Origin: Channallabes apus
Lineage: Eukaryota > Chordata > Actinopteri > Siluriformes > Clariidae
Assembly: GCA_030522415.1 (NCBI GenBank)
Contig: CM060113.1
Span: forward strand, 14,062,157 to 14,126,156
Length of the DNA: 64,000 bases
Direction: 5' to 3'
A program made the translations under genes and the position numbers. Shown in pieces: positions 33,216-43,689 of this stretch. The notes beneath the pieces were generated by a model, which ran no database searches, was not told the DNA's origin, and saw only the letters and a list, made by a program, of their open reading frames with translations. Positions within the stretch are counted from its first letter, which is position 1. Each line of letters opens with the position of its first letter.

Positions 33216-35024
33216 AATAGTCTGACTCACCCTAATGTGACTTCAGTGCTTGCACAGGTTACTGTAAATGCCAGTGAGAGCACAATAAAATGGTTCAGCC
33301 AAACCCTGGAATATACTGTACAGTGTAGTCCTTGAAGAGGAGTTCAGGTTCATGTAAAAACTTTCGCCACATCGGGAGAAACTGTAATCCTTGATTTATG
33401 ATTCCTGGAGCTCTTTGTCAGATAAACTAAATGATAAGCAAAAGTGAAGTCAGCAGATTGATGGTAGCGAAAGTAATCTTTGCTAGTGTCTATTATTTCA
33501 AGTCTTGCAATGTAATGGAACTAGGCTTGTCACACACATTACTCATATTCACTGGGGAATGTCCTGCTACTTTTACTTCTCTCTTATTTTAAGTCATTTA
33601 TCCAAAGGCTACAGTATACTATACGTAATTATTTCAGATTATATCCTCTTAATTCATCTTATTATTATCTGTATAATGTGGATTACCACATTCATATTAC
33701 AAGATGCCACTTAGGCTGCTGTACACTTAAATAAATAATAATTATCAAAATGTACTAGTTAGGATATACATAAATTATACCCTGATCTACATCTATCCAA
33801 GTAACTATTACACTTTAATACAACGGTGCAAAGATGTTGTTCTTAGGCATGTTGCCTATATTCTCCATTTGTTAGCCTAGGGCCTGTTGATTTTTCTCCT
33901 CATCTGATTAATTAGCTCCTGCATCACACATCATTAAACTAGCTACTTCATCTAGTGCCAGTACTTCAGAAATGGCCCTTATAACTTGCCAAATTTATTT
34001 ATTTTCTTCTTTTGCTGGTTTTAACCATGTAAATGTGAGGCACACAGCACATCTAAATTACACACTCAAAAATGCTCTCAAGAAGAAGTGGGCAAATATT
34101 ATATTTTATCCTTTTACCTGAAAGCCATTTGAGATTTTTACAAATATTACTATTCATTCTATGTGCAGTAGAAAATTTACGAACACTTAGCTAAGGTAAA
34201 TTAGTTATTATTCAGTCCAGTTAAACTCAAAAGCTTTTAAACATCAGGAATTACAGCTTTAAGTTTTAATTATTATCATAGTTAGTTGGTTGCTCATACG
34301 GTACAGTATATATATTTTTTATTGAAATCTTTATTAGAGGAAGGTAGTCGTATAGGATAAACACATTAAGTCTTTAAGTGAAAAACACATACACGCAGCT
34401 AGAATTAATTGTAAAACATAAATAAAGTAAAGTATCTCCTATTAGACTGAGTATATTAACAATTTGACAGATTTTTTTCTCCATTTCTGCAGTCATGGAA
34501 AAATGAAAAAAAAAAAAAAAAACTGGTAGAAATTATTTTATGCATATTCCTGTCTCACCAGGGTGATAAAAGGGTCAAAAACAGTTTTTCCCCTCATCTA
34601 GGAACCTCATTCCGTAATTGTGATTTTTTGAGTAGGAGCAATACAAAAACTTTAGTTTACAGCATCAGCCTCCTCCAGTTGACTCAAAACAACAGCTTTT
34701 GCTTAAATTCTAGTGTTTTGCTCAAAAGACAAAAGTTCAAACCTCCTGAAATAAATGTATATAGCAATGTTCAATTTAAATGTTCAGTTCTCAACAACCT
34801 TGTGGAATTTACCAAAATTAGTAGATGTCCAAAAATGGTATTTATTGCATTCTGCCGTGAAACAGTTTAACATACAATAGACATTATATAAAATTAAACA
34901 CTTTTTACCCTTTCTTATTTGACTAAGCATTTAAGTTCTTGTTATAGTAAGCTTATTACTTGGTTAAATTTAAAAATATTCAGAGAGCATTTACTAAGTG
35001 TATAGTGCGTGTATATCAGAACAA

Positions 35025-35027
<3 letters not shown>
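33216..35027. other. AT-rich spacer, nothing recognised
   Basis: No frame, terminal repeat or regulatory cluster that I can support. There is an A17-type tract near 34508. Confidence 0.4.

Positions 35028-35096
<69 letters not shown>
35028..35096. repeat. (AT)n microsatellite
   Basis: About 34 AT units. Confidence 0.95.
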
Positions 35097-35098
<2 letters not shown>

Positions 35099-35487
35099 GT
35101 ATACAGTATTAGACTGCCTCAATCAGATAAGAAGAATATTTCACTTACAGTATATAGAGTTTATATAGATGTGTTATAGATGTGTCTCATCTTTTATGAA
35201 GGTTAGAAGGAATTGCAAAGCAATTAAAAATAGCTATTTAAATGTGTTATACAGGTCCTTCTCAAAAAATTAGCATATTGTGATAAAGTTCATTATTTTC
35301 TGTAATGTACTGATAAACATTAGACTTTCAGATAGTTTAGATTCATTACACACAACTGAAGTAGTTCAAGCCTTTTATTGTTTTAATATTGATGATTGTG
35401 GCATACAGCTCATGAAAACCCAAAATCCCAAAATCTCAAAAAATTTGCATATTTCATCCGACCAATAAAAGAAAAGTGTTTTTAATA

Positions 35488-37058
35488 CAAACTGGATTCC
35501 AAAAAAGTTGGGACACTAAACAAATTGTGAATAAAAACTGAATGCAATGATGTGGAGATGGCAAATGTCAATATTTTATTCAGAATAGAACATAAATCAC
35601 GGAACAAAAGTTTAAACTGAGAAAATTTATCATTTTAAGGGGAAAATATGGTGAATCAAAATGTCATGGTGTCAACAAATCCCAAAAAAGTTGGGACAAG
35701 GCCATTTTCACCACTGTGTGGCATCTCCCCTTCTTCTTACAACACTCAACAGACGTCTGGGAACCGAGGAGACCAGTTTCTCAAGTTTAGAAATAGGAAT
35801 GCTCTTCCATTCTTGTCTAATACAGGCCTCTAACTGTTCAATCGTCTTGGGCCTTCTTTGTCGCACCTTCCTCTTTATGATGCGCCAAATGTTCTCTATA
35901 GGGGAAAGATCTGGACTGCAGACTGGCCATTTCAGTACCCGGATCCTTCTCCTACGCAGCCATGATGTTGTGATTGATGCAGAATGTGGTCTGGCATTAT
36001 CTTGTTGAAAAATGCAGGATCTTCCCTGAAAGAGATGACTAGATGTTGTTCTAGAACCTGAATATATTTTTCTGCATTGATGGTGCGTTTCCAGACATGC
36101 AAGCTGCCCATGCCACACGCACTCATGCAACCCCATACCATCAGAGATGCAGGCTTCTGAACTGAGCATTGATAACAACTTGGGTTGTCCTTGTCCTCTT
36201 TGGTCCGGATGACATGGCGTCCCACATTTCCAACAAGAACTTCGAATCGTGACTCGTCTGACCACAGAACAGTCTTCCATTTTGCCACACTCCATTTTAA
36301 ATGATCCCTGGCCCAATGAAAAACGCCTGTGCTTGTGGATCTTTCTTAGAAATGGCTTCTTCTTTGCACTGTAGAGTTTCAGCTGGCAACGGCGGATGGC
36401 ACGGTGGATTGTGTTCACTGACGATGGTTTCTGGAAGTATTCCTGAGTATTCTATGATTTCCTTTACAGTAGCATTCCTGTTTGTAGTGCAGTGTCGTTT
36501 AAGGGCCCGGAGATCACGGGCATCCAGTATGGTTTTACGCCCTTGACCCTTACGCACAGAGATTGTTCCAGATTCTCTGAATCTTCGGATGATATTATGC
36601 ACATTTGATGATAACTGCAAAGTCTTTGCAATTTTTCGCTGGGTAACACCTTTCTGATATTGCTCCACTATCTTTCTGCACAACATTGTGGGAATTGGTG
36701 ATCCTCTACCCATCTTGGCTTCTGAGAGACACTGCCACTCTGAGAAGCTCTTTTTATACACAATCATGTTGCCAATTAACCTAATTACGGTTAATTGGTC
36801 TTCCAGCTCTTCGTTATGTTCAAATGTACTTTTTCCAGCCTCTTATTGCTACCTGTCCCAACTTTTTTGGGATTTGTTGTGAAATTTGGAATCAACATAT
36901 TTTTCCTTTAAAATTATGCATTTTCTCGGATTAAACTTTTAATCTGTCATCTATGTTCTAGTCTGAATAAAATATTGACATTTGCCATCTCCACATCATT
37001 GCATTCAGTTTTTATTCACAATTGGTTTAGTTTCCCAACTTTTTTGGAATCCGGTTTG
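35488..37058. mobile_element. Tc1-like element (inner), different family
   Basis: The left end CAAACTGGATTCCAAAAAAG and right end CTTTTTTGGAATCCGGTTTG-type (AACTTTTTTGGAATCCGGTT) are flanked by TA (35486-35487; 37059-37060). Arms of about 100 bases are inverted (AAATATTGACATTTGCCATC type). It is inserted in the 3' region of the outer Tc1 and is younger than it. Confidence 0.93.
35706..36722 (-). pseudogene. Transposase of the inner Tc1, frameshifted
   Basis: The protein begins MGRGSPIPTMLCRKIVEQYQ (ATG near 36716) with a helix-turn-helix (KGVTQRKIAKTLQLSSNVHN). The catalytic core is split over two frames: WSDESRFEVLVG (first Asp), FQQDNARPHSA (second Asp), SPDLSPIENIW (Glu), ending RRGDATQW at 35708. 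All three acidic residues remain, but at least two frameshifts (near 36300-36420 and 36000-36060) break the reading frame, so this copy cannot make active enzyme. Confidence 0.9.
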
Positions 37059-37065
37059 TACAAAA

Positions 37066-37879
37066 AAAGTCAACGTTCAAATAATTATGTTCAGTTCTGC
37101 ACTCAATACTTGGTTGGGAATCCTTTTGCAGATTCTTGTGTCTTGTGTCTCTCAACTTTCTCTTCACAATATCCCACAGATTGTCTATGGGGTTCAGGTC
37201 AGGAGAGTTGGCAGGCCAATTGAGTACAGTAATACCATGGTCAGTAAACCATTTACCAGTGGTTTTGGCACTGTGAGCAGGTGCCAGGTCATGCTGAAAA
37301 ATTAAATCTTCATGTCCATAAAGCTTTTCAGTAGATGGAAGCATGAAGTGCTCCAAAATCTCCTGATAGCTAGCTGCATTGACCCTGCCCTTGATAAAAC
37401 ACAGTGGACCAACACCAGCAGCTGACATGGCACCCCAGACCATCACTGACTGTGGGTACTTGACACTGGACTTCAAGCATTTTGGCATTTCCCTCTCCCC
37501 AGTCTTCCTCCAGACTCTGGCACCTTGATTTCCGAATGACATGCAAAATTTGCCATCTGTAGCCCGTTTCCTGCACACGCCTGTACACGGTGGCTCTGGA
37601 TGTTTCTACTCCAGACTCAGTCCACTGCTTCCGCAGGTCCTCCAAGGTCTGGAATCGGTCCTTCTCCACAATCTTCCTCAGGGCCCGGTCACCTCTTCTC
37701 GTTGTGCAGCGTTTTCTGCCACACTTTTTCCTTCCCACAGACTTCCCCCTGAGGTGCCTTGATACAGCACTCTGGGAACAGCCTATTCGTTCAGAAATTT
37801 CTTTCTGTGTCTTACCCTCTTGCTTGAGGGTGTCAATGATGGCCTTCTGGACAGCAGTCAGGTCGGCAGTCTTACCCAT
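37066..37879 (-). pseudogene. Transposase of the outer Tc1, broken
   Basis: The N-terminus MGKTADLTAVQKAIIDTLKQ starts at 37879 and has two helix-turn-helix units (KTQKEISERIGCSQSAVSRH; TTRRGDRALRKIVEKD). The frame shifts near 37480-37570; the second part reads VMVWGAMSAAGVGPL, FQHDLAPAHSAK (second Asp) and SPDLNPIDNLW. In most Tc1 transposases the last motif is NPIENLW, so the third catalytic residue reads Asp instead of Glu. The first-Asp block is lost around the frameshift. The C-terminus runs into the inner element's end. Confidence 0.88.
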
Positions 37880-38309
37880 GATTGTGGTTTTGAGTAAAGA
37901 ACCAGGCTGGGAGTTTTTAAAAGCCTCAGGAATCTTTTGCAGGTTTTTAGAGTTAATTAGTTGATTTAGATGATTAGATTAATAGCTTGTTTAGAGAACC
38001 TTTTCATGATATGCTAATTTTTTGAGATGGGGATTTTGGGTTTTCATGAGCTGTATGCCACAATCATCAATATTAAAACAATAAAAGGCTTGAACTACTT
38101 CAGTTTGTGTGTAATGAATCTAAAATATATGAAAGTCTAATGTTTATCAGTACATTACAGAAAATAATGAACTTTATCACAATATGCAAATTTTTTGAGA
38201 AGGACCTGTATTTTTATTTGATTATAATTGTAAATGCAAATGGTGATTACTGAAAGGGTATGTGCTGTAAGATATGTTACTGAGGACCCCCATTTCTTTT
38301 GCCTCTAAG

Positions 38310-38314
<5 letters not shown>

Positions 38315-38350
<36 letters not shown>

Positions 38351-38440
38351 TGGGGGCAATTTGGAATTTGGATATGCAACGTTTTTGCAGTGTGAGGGGA
38401 AAATGGGGGACCAGAAGAAACTGTGAGGAGTGAGGAGAAA
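38315..38440 (-). repeat. Degraded SINE fragment
   Basis: A (CA)n tract followed by GGGGGCAATTTGGAATTTGG and GTGAGGGGAAAATGGGGGAC resembles the inverse of the SINE middle. It is highly diverged. Confidence 0.45.
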
Positions 38441-38847
38441 ATGTAAACTCCAGTTATATGAAGGTAAAACAGTAGCAAAACCCGAGAGCTTGCAAATTTG
38501 AATGTGAGAACTTGTAAAATTAATAGTTGTATTTGTAAGTTGAAATTTATACTCACAGCTCTGATGTGTACACTTGTGTTTTGAATTCGAAGTTGTAGAT
38601 TAATAGTGACAAATGTGTAAAGTGTCACTCACATGAACAAAATGACAGGCACAATTGTGTACTACACATTTATCTTTGCGCTTTAATTCAGTTTCGCTGT
38701 ACAACCACAAGTCGGCGCTCACAACCTCTCAGATCTGGCAGTACAACCTCAAATCCCAGCGCTCTGACTTTTGCTACTCATTTTGCGATATTCCTGTAGC
38801 AAAACTCACTTGTGCATTTGTAAACGCAAACTTGAGAGAGCAGAGTC

Positions 38848-38960
38848 AGGGGCGGGGCTGGGGTGGGAATTAAGTCATTTTATTGGTCGATGCCTCACCA
38901 ATGAACAACGCCAGCCAATGAAGTGGGACGTTTTGTGCGCGATGACGTCACAGACTACGC
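38848..38960. promoter_or_regulatory. Promoter-like cluster: GC box, CCAAT boxes, CRE
   Basis: Within about 110 bases there are GGGGCGGGGCT (38848-38858), ATTGGTCGA and two further CCAAT/ATTGG boxes, and the cAMP response element TGACGTCA (38943-38950). No coding exon follows; the sequence meets a truncated Tc1 at about 38996. It could be a true promoter fragment or part of a transposon. Confidence 0.35.
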
Positions 38961-38995
38961 AGAGCAGCTCGCGCCGTTTCGGTGGTGTAGTTCAT

Positions 38996-39680
38996 TGGTG
39001 GAGTCGTGAACGCTGACCTTAATTGAGGCAAGTGAGGCCTGCAGTTCTTTAGATGTTGTCCTGGGGTCTTTTGTGGCCTCTCGGATGAGTTGTCTCTGCG
39101 CTCTTGGGGTAATTTTGGTCGGCCGGCCACTCCTGGGAAGGTTCACCACTGTTCCATGTTTTTGCCATTTGTGGATAATGGCTCTCACTGTGGTTCGCTG
39201 GAGTCCCAAAGCTTTAGAAATGGCTTTATAACCTTTACCAGACTGATAGATCTCAATTACTTTTGTTCTCATTTGTTCCTGAATTTCTTTGGCTCTTGGC
39301 ATGATGTCTAGCTTTTGAGGTGCTTTTGGTCTACTTCTCTGTGTCAGGTAGCTCCTATTTAAGTGATTTCTTGATTGAAACAGGTGTGGCAGTAATCAGG
39401 CCTGGGGGTGACTACAGAAATTGAACTCAGGTGTGATTAACCACAGTTAAGTTATTTTTTATCAAGGGGGGCAATCACTTTTTCACACAGGGCCATGTAG
39501 ATTTGGAGTTTTTTTCTCCCTTAATAACGTAAACCTTCATTTAAAAACTGCATTTTGTGTTCAATTATGTTATCTTTGACTAATAGTTAACGGTTTTTGA
39601 TGAGCAGAAACATTTAAGTGTGACAAACATGCAAAAGAATAAGAAATCAGGAAGGGGGCAAATAGTTTTTCACACCACTG
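38996..39680 (-). pseudogene. Truncated Tc1 copy: N-terminal transposase and right end
   Basis: The right half of the same family as 17003-18602, ending AATAGTTTTTCACACCACTG then TA. It encodes MPRAKEIQEQMRTKVIEIYQ to about KVSVHDST on the minus strand (39302 down to about 38998), covering the DNA-binding half only. The catalytic half is gone. Confidence 0.92.
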
Positions 39681-39689
39681 TACATATTC

Positions 39690-41060
39690 AATGTAAAAGC
39701 TTGTGATGTCGACTGCATTAAACTAGGAATTTGAAACTAGTCAATATTTCTAAATGTGTCTTTTCAATAATCAGCTCTTCTCTTTATTTAAAATGAATAC
39801 TTTTTTCATTATGGTTCACACTGAGAAAGGTATTGTTGTATGCTCACCATTCTGTTTACCTTAGATGATCTCTTAATCAGCAAAGGCTAAATAAAATAAA
39901 TAAAACAAAAATAAAAAGAATTATTGGGAGTCCATAGCTTATCTACTATCTACTAGAGACCAACAATATTTGAAATACTCCTCCCCCCACCCCCAAATTC
40001 TGTTGCAGAGCTTGTTTTATAAACCCTTGAGCTAACCACTGGCTTTGAATCTTTGAGGCTTTATTTAATACTATGTTGAATTTTGATGCAAACATGAAAA
40101 TCTTATATAAATGTTTTAGTACCCTTTAAGTAGCAAAACATCTGTTTATCTTGTCCTTGACAGTCACCGGATCTCAACCCAATTGAAAACCTATGAGAGA
40201 TTCCCCTGAAATGTTATGTAGCACTTCTCACCACGACCAAATTAGGCAATAAAGGCAATCAATTAAGGGAATATCTTTTGTAAGAATTGTGTCCCATCCT
40301 TCCATCAGAGACTTGTGTTGCAGTTGTTGCTTAGATGCATCTTACTAAGATGTGTTTACTCCATTCATTTGTAACTTATTTGTAATATCTTGAACATAGC
40401 ATAAGAAATCTGAATATTAAATGACCTTATATAGCATGAGAGCCAGACACTACTTGATGCAGCCTTCTGTAATTACCATTCAAATTACAAAGGCTGTAGC
40501 TCATCTGGGGAAAAAAACACCTCCTAAATGCACTCTGCATGAAGTGCAAATTGCATTGTGAATTGTTGCAAATGGTCAATCAAATAGCTGTCAAAAAGCC
40601 TGGGATTAAAGAGGAGATGCAAAACCACTAAGAAAGACAATGTGGTAAATAATGCCTATCATAAGTTAAAGGTCTGGAAGGCATTTATATAGCTAATATG
40701 AAATATGACATTTCACCACTAATTGGTTTTAATGAAAGTAACAGAAAAAGTAAGGTGTGCAAATGTATATGTGAAATGAAGTCTGCTGGGTTTTTAAATA
40801 AATAAATAAACAAGTGCAGCATTTTAAGTCTTTAGATGAATTGAAGATTTTATTTATTTATTTATTTATTTATTACACAAGAAAAAATAGGGTGATTTTT
40901 TTGTTATAAGAAATATTATCTTTGTTTTATAGAGAAATATTTTTTACTCTTTACTGCTATACTTTATTATATTTTTTATGTAAAAATTATTTAACTGTAA
41001 AATAACTGTTAAGTGAATCAAGCAGTATGGGTGACTGCAGGCAAGATGGCAAATATAATA
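39690..41060. other. AT-rich spacer with a minor Tc1/mariner scrap
   Basis: Around 40160-40200 the plus strand reads like (Q)SPDLNPIENL in one frame with no wider context. A (TTTA)n tract lies at 40850-40873. No gene is seen. Confidence 0.4.
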
Positions 41061-41065
41061 CATCT

Positions 41066-41450
41066 TCACCAATCAGCCATAACATTAAGACTAAAACCTG
41101 GTGAATTGATTTAACATTGATTATCAATGAGATACCAGTAAAATGGTGACAATGATCATGGGCATTGATCCTACGGATATCCAACACGATCCCCATCTGT
41201 GCTGATCCCACACAAAAGCAATGCAGCACAAAAGAAACTCAACACTGGCAACAAAAGAAAGGCATTAGAACACCCAGTGTATCACAGCTGCCATGCAATG
41301 GCTTAACTGGGAAAGAGTTCAATATTGTTGATCTGACACATCCATGGAGGCCCAACCTCACAATCTACAGCACGCAAGGGATCCACCACTAATGTCTGAA
41401 TGTCAGACACCACAGCATACGGCCCAGGGGAAACTAAATCCTAGGTGGTT
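41066..41450. repeat. Fish interspersed DNA-transposon fragment
   Basis: It begins AATCAGCCATAACATTAAGA, wording I associate with a widespread teleost repeat, and runs through GTCTGAATGTCAGACACC. Neither end nor target duplication is clear. Confidence 0.45.
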
Positions 41451-42219
41451 TTTAATGTAAATTGTTTTAAAGTTATGCCTCATTGGTCTCTCAACTACTG
41501 TACTGTAAGTGGCTGTTCATGTGGGGTCAAAAAAGGTTTCATTTGCATCAAAACTTGTTTAAACTAAGCACACTGATCCAAATTTGACAGAAAATGGAAG
41601 GAAAAGTGTTCTGCAATATGCTCAATGCTGTTTTTCAGCAATCCATTTACTTGCTCCTGAATGAATATGATTGAAATAAGCATTATAAATGAGGTGTTGT
41701 TGATGTAAGTGACTTCTGAGATGAGGGATGGGTGTATGAGAGGTTGGCTGGGGAGATGGAGTGGAATTTAATCCAGAAGGACCTGGTTGGGCATTTGGTG
41801 TGAATAAGCATTGTTTAGCACCACAAGGATAAGACACAATGAAGTGATAATACAGTTTTTTTTGTGATAAATTCATTTTATTCTATTTAGAAATTAATAC
41901 AGTACATGGAAAGTGGCTTACCAATTAGAAAGGTTTCTTTTGGTGCTCCAATACAAAGTCAAACATTACATTAAAGGCTTTTCATCATACAGTACTAGTC
42001 AAAGGTGCTTTAAATCCAAATGAGCTCCATCTGCATTTAAATGCATCATGTCATGTAAGAGGCCTTGGATGTTTCTTGTTCTAGCCGAGCTGCTTTGAAG
42101 ATGAGACTCAGCCATTGGCATAGTAACGTGCAGGGAAAAAGTGATTGAAAATCAGGTCTAGCTGTGGGGGATGCTTGATCCAAACAAGCCATTGTCAGTC
42201 ATTCGGATGGACCGATCGC

Positions 42220-42390
42220 TCACTGGATGACAACTCTTTTAGCAGAGATGTGTTTCCGTGTGGCTGTCAGAGCAAGAGCCATGAAAGCAATGACATTCCT
42301 CAAGAAAAGGGCAATGAAGAAACCTTGATCATAAAATGTGTTGAGTGTCATTGTGTTTCCTCCCAGTATCACTCTGTAGTCCCTGCTGCT
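42220..42390 (-). other. Possible short exon (unassigned)
   Basis: The minus strand is open for about 55 codons (RDYRVILGGNTMTLNTFYDQ then GFFIALFLRNVIAFMALALT, then a basic tail) and ends at TGA 42222-42220. A hydrophobic segment followed by basic residues could be a membrane anchor. Immediately upstream, across the miniature element at 42397-42974, a pyrimidine-rich tract would adjoin a CAG acceptor. I recognise no family, and it may be chance. Confidence 0.18.
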
Positions 42391-42396
42391 ATGTAA

Positions 42397-42974
42397 TGGC
42401 GCTTTTCCACTGCATAGTACGGCATGACACGGTTCAGTTCAGCTCACTTTTTGGGGGTTTTCCACTGGGAACAGTACCTGGTCCTTTTTTTAGAACCTCA
42501 GCCGAGGTTCCAAGCGAGCCGAACCGTTACCAAAACGTGACGTGTAAACTCCGCTGGTCACTGATTGGCATCATTGCGTCACTGAACACGACACGAGACA
42601 CAACAGAACCGCTATATTTAGAACAGCCAGCGAAGGATTGGACGCACTTTTTTGTATTAACCAAAAATTTTCTTTGGCTGCCATCAGCCTCTTTTAAAAC
42701 AAACTCCTTCGTCTCGCTGTTAAAAACATCCACATTCCGAGAATGAAGAACACCATGCCGTCGATATGCTCCATTGTTGTGTGTTTGTTTGTGGCGCGTT
42801 TACGATGGTGTCATGGCAGTAGAGGCGCCGCAACTATAAAGACACGTGAATAATCCCGCCCACTCTAAAGCGTTACTACACTGCAGTGGAAGCGCAAACC
42901 GAGCCGAACTGAGCCATTCCAAAGTGAGCTGTACTGAACCGTGCTGTGCCGTACTATGCAGTGGAAAAGCGCCA
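42397..42974. mobile_element. Harbinger-type miniature element (578 bp)
   Basis: Ends TGGCGCTTTTCCACTGCATA and TATGCAGTGGAAAAGCGCCA are perfect inverses, with TAA duplicated on each side (42394-42396; 42975-42977). A 3-bp TWA target is typical of PIF/Harbinger. The arms are long (AGTACGGCA / TGCCGTACT, then GAACCGTG-type boxes). There is no transposase. Confidence 0.88.
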
Positions 42975-43149
42975 TAAGAAATATAGATTTAGGAGAGACT
43001 TTATGCTTTGCCACACTTTCTTCAAATATGAAATACATCTACAGTAGATGACTGAAATAGTATAAAAAGGACATTAACAGTAAAACTGATGGATTGCCTT
43101 AGATGTGTTAAAAAATATCTTCTTGAAAATTAAAAGACAAATTTGCTCA

Positions 43150-43680
43150 CCATGACTACAACACCACATATAAAATGTTCTGCATGACTAAAACTTCCAA
43201 TCTTGCTATGCATTGCCTGGCAAGGATTGAGACTGTGTGGTCATAAGAAAGCCACTTGTGAGTGAGACCAATCACAAATGCTTCAATTTGCTAGATAGTA
43301 TGTATAATCAATTGACTTACGAGAAATGTAACAAGGTTATGTGGTATGATGAGTCCAGATTGACCCTATTCCAGCATGATGGGTGCATCAGGGTAAGAAG
43401 GAAAGCACATAAAATGATGCATTCATCATGCATATTATCCACTGTACAAGCCCATAGAGACAATGTTATGAAGAAGTTATGAATAAGTCAGCTGACTACC
43501 TGAATACCATCTAAGCATTCCTTAAGACATGTCCATATTCTAGGACACAAATTGTGAAAGAGTGGTTCTTGGGCCATGAAGAATCAGTTTCACACAAAGT
43601 GGGCAACACATTGTACACAATATTCATAGGGTCAAATAAAACATTAGAGTGTATGAGTTATTTTTGGGCCAGGCAGTATA
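43150..43680 (+). pseudogene. Tc1-like transposase remnant
   Basis: RKPLVSETNHKCFNLLDSMY leads into KVMWYDESRLTLFQHDGCIR (first Asp block) and VRRKAHKMMHSSCILSTVQA. Downstream, KEWFLGHEE lines up with the region before the second Asp, followed by a terminal GGGCCAGGCAGTATA-like end. Deletions and stops separate the parts. Confidence 0.7.
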
Positions 43681-43689
43681 TTTTATCAG

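Larger units (their letters stand above)
35252..38208. mobile_element. Tc1-like element (outer), with about 210-bp terminal repeats
   Basis: The left end CAGGTCCTTCTCAAAAAATT and right end AATTTTTTGAGAAGGACCTG are flanked by TA (35250-35251; 38209-38210). The inverted arms run about 210 bases. Its own length is about 1.38 kb without the inner element at 35488-37058. Confidence 0.93.
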
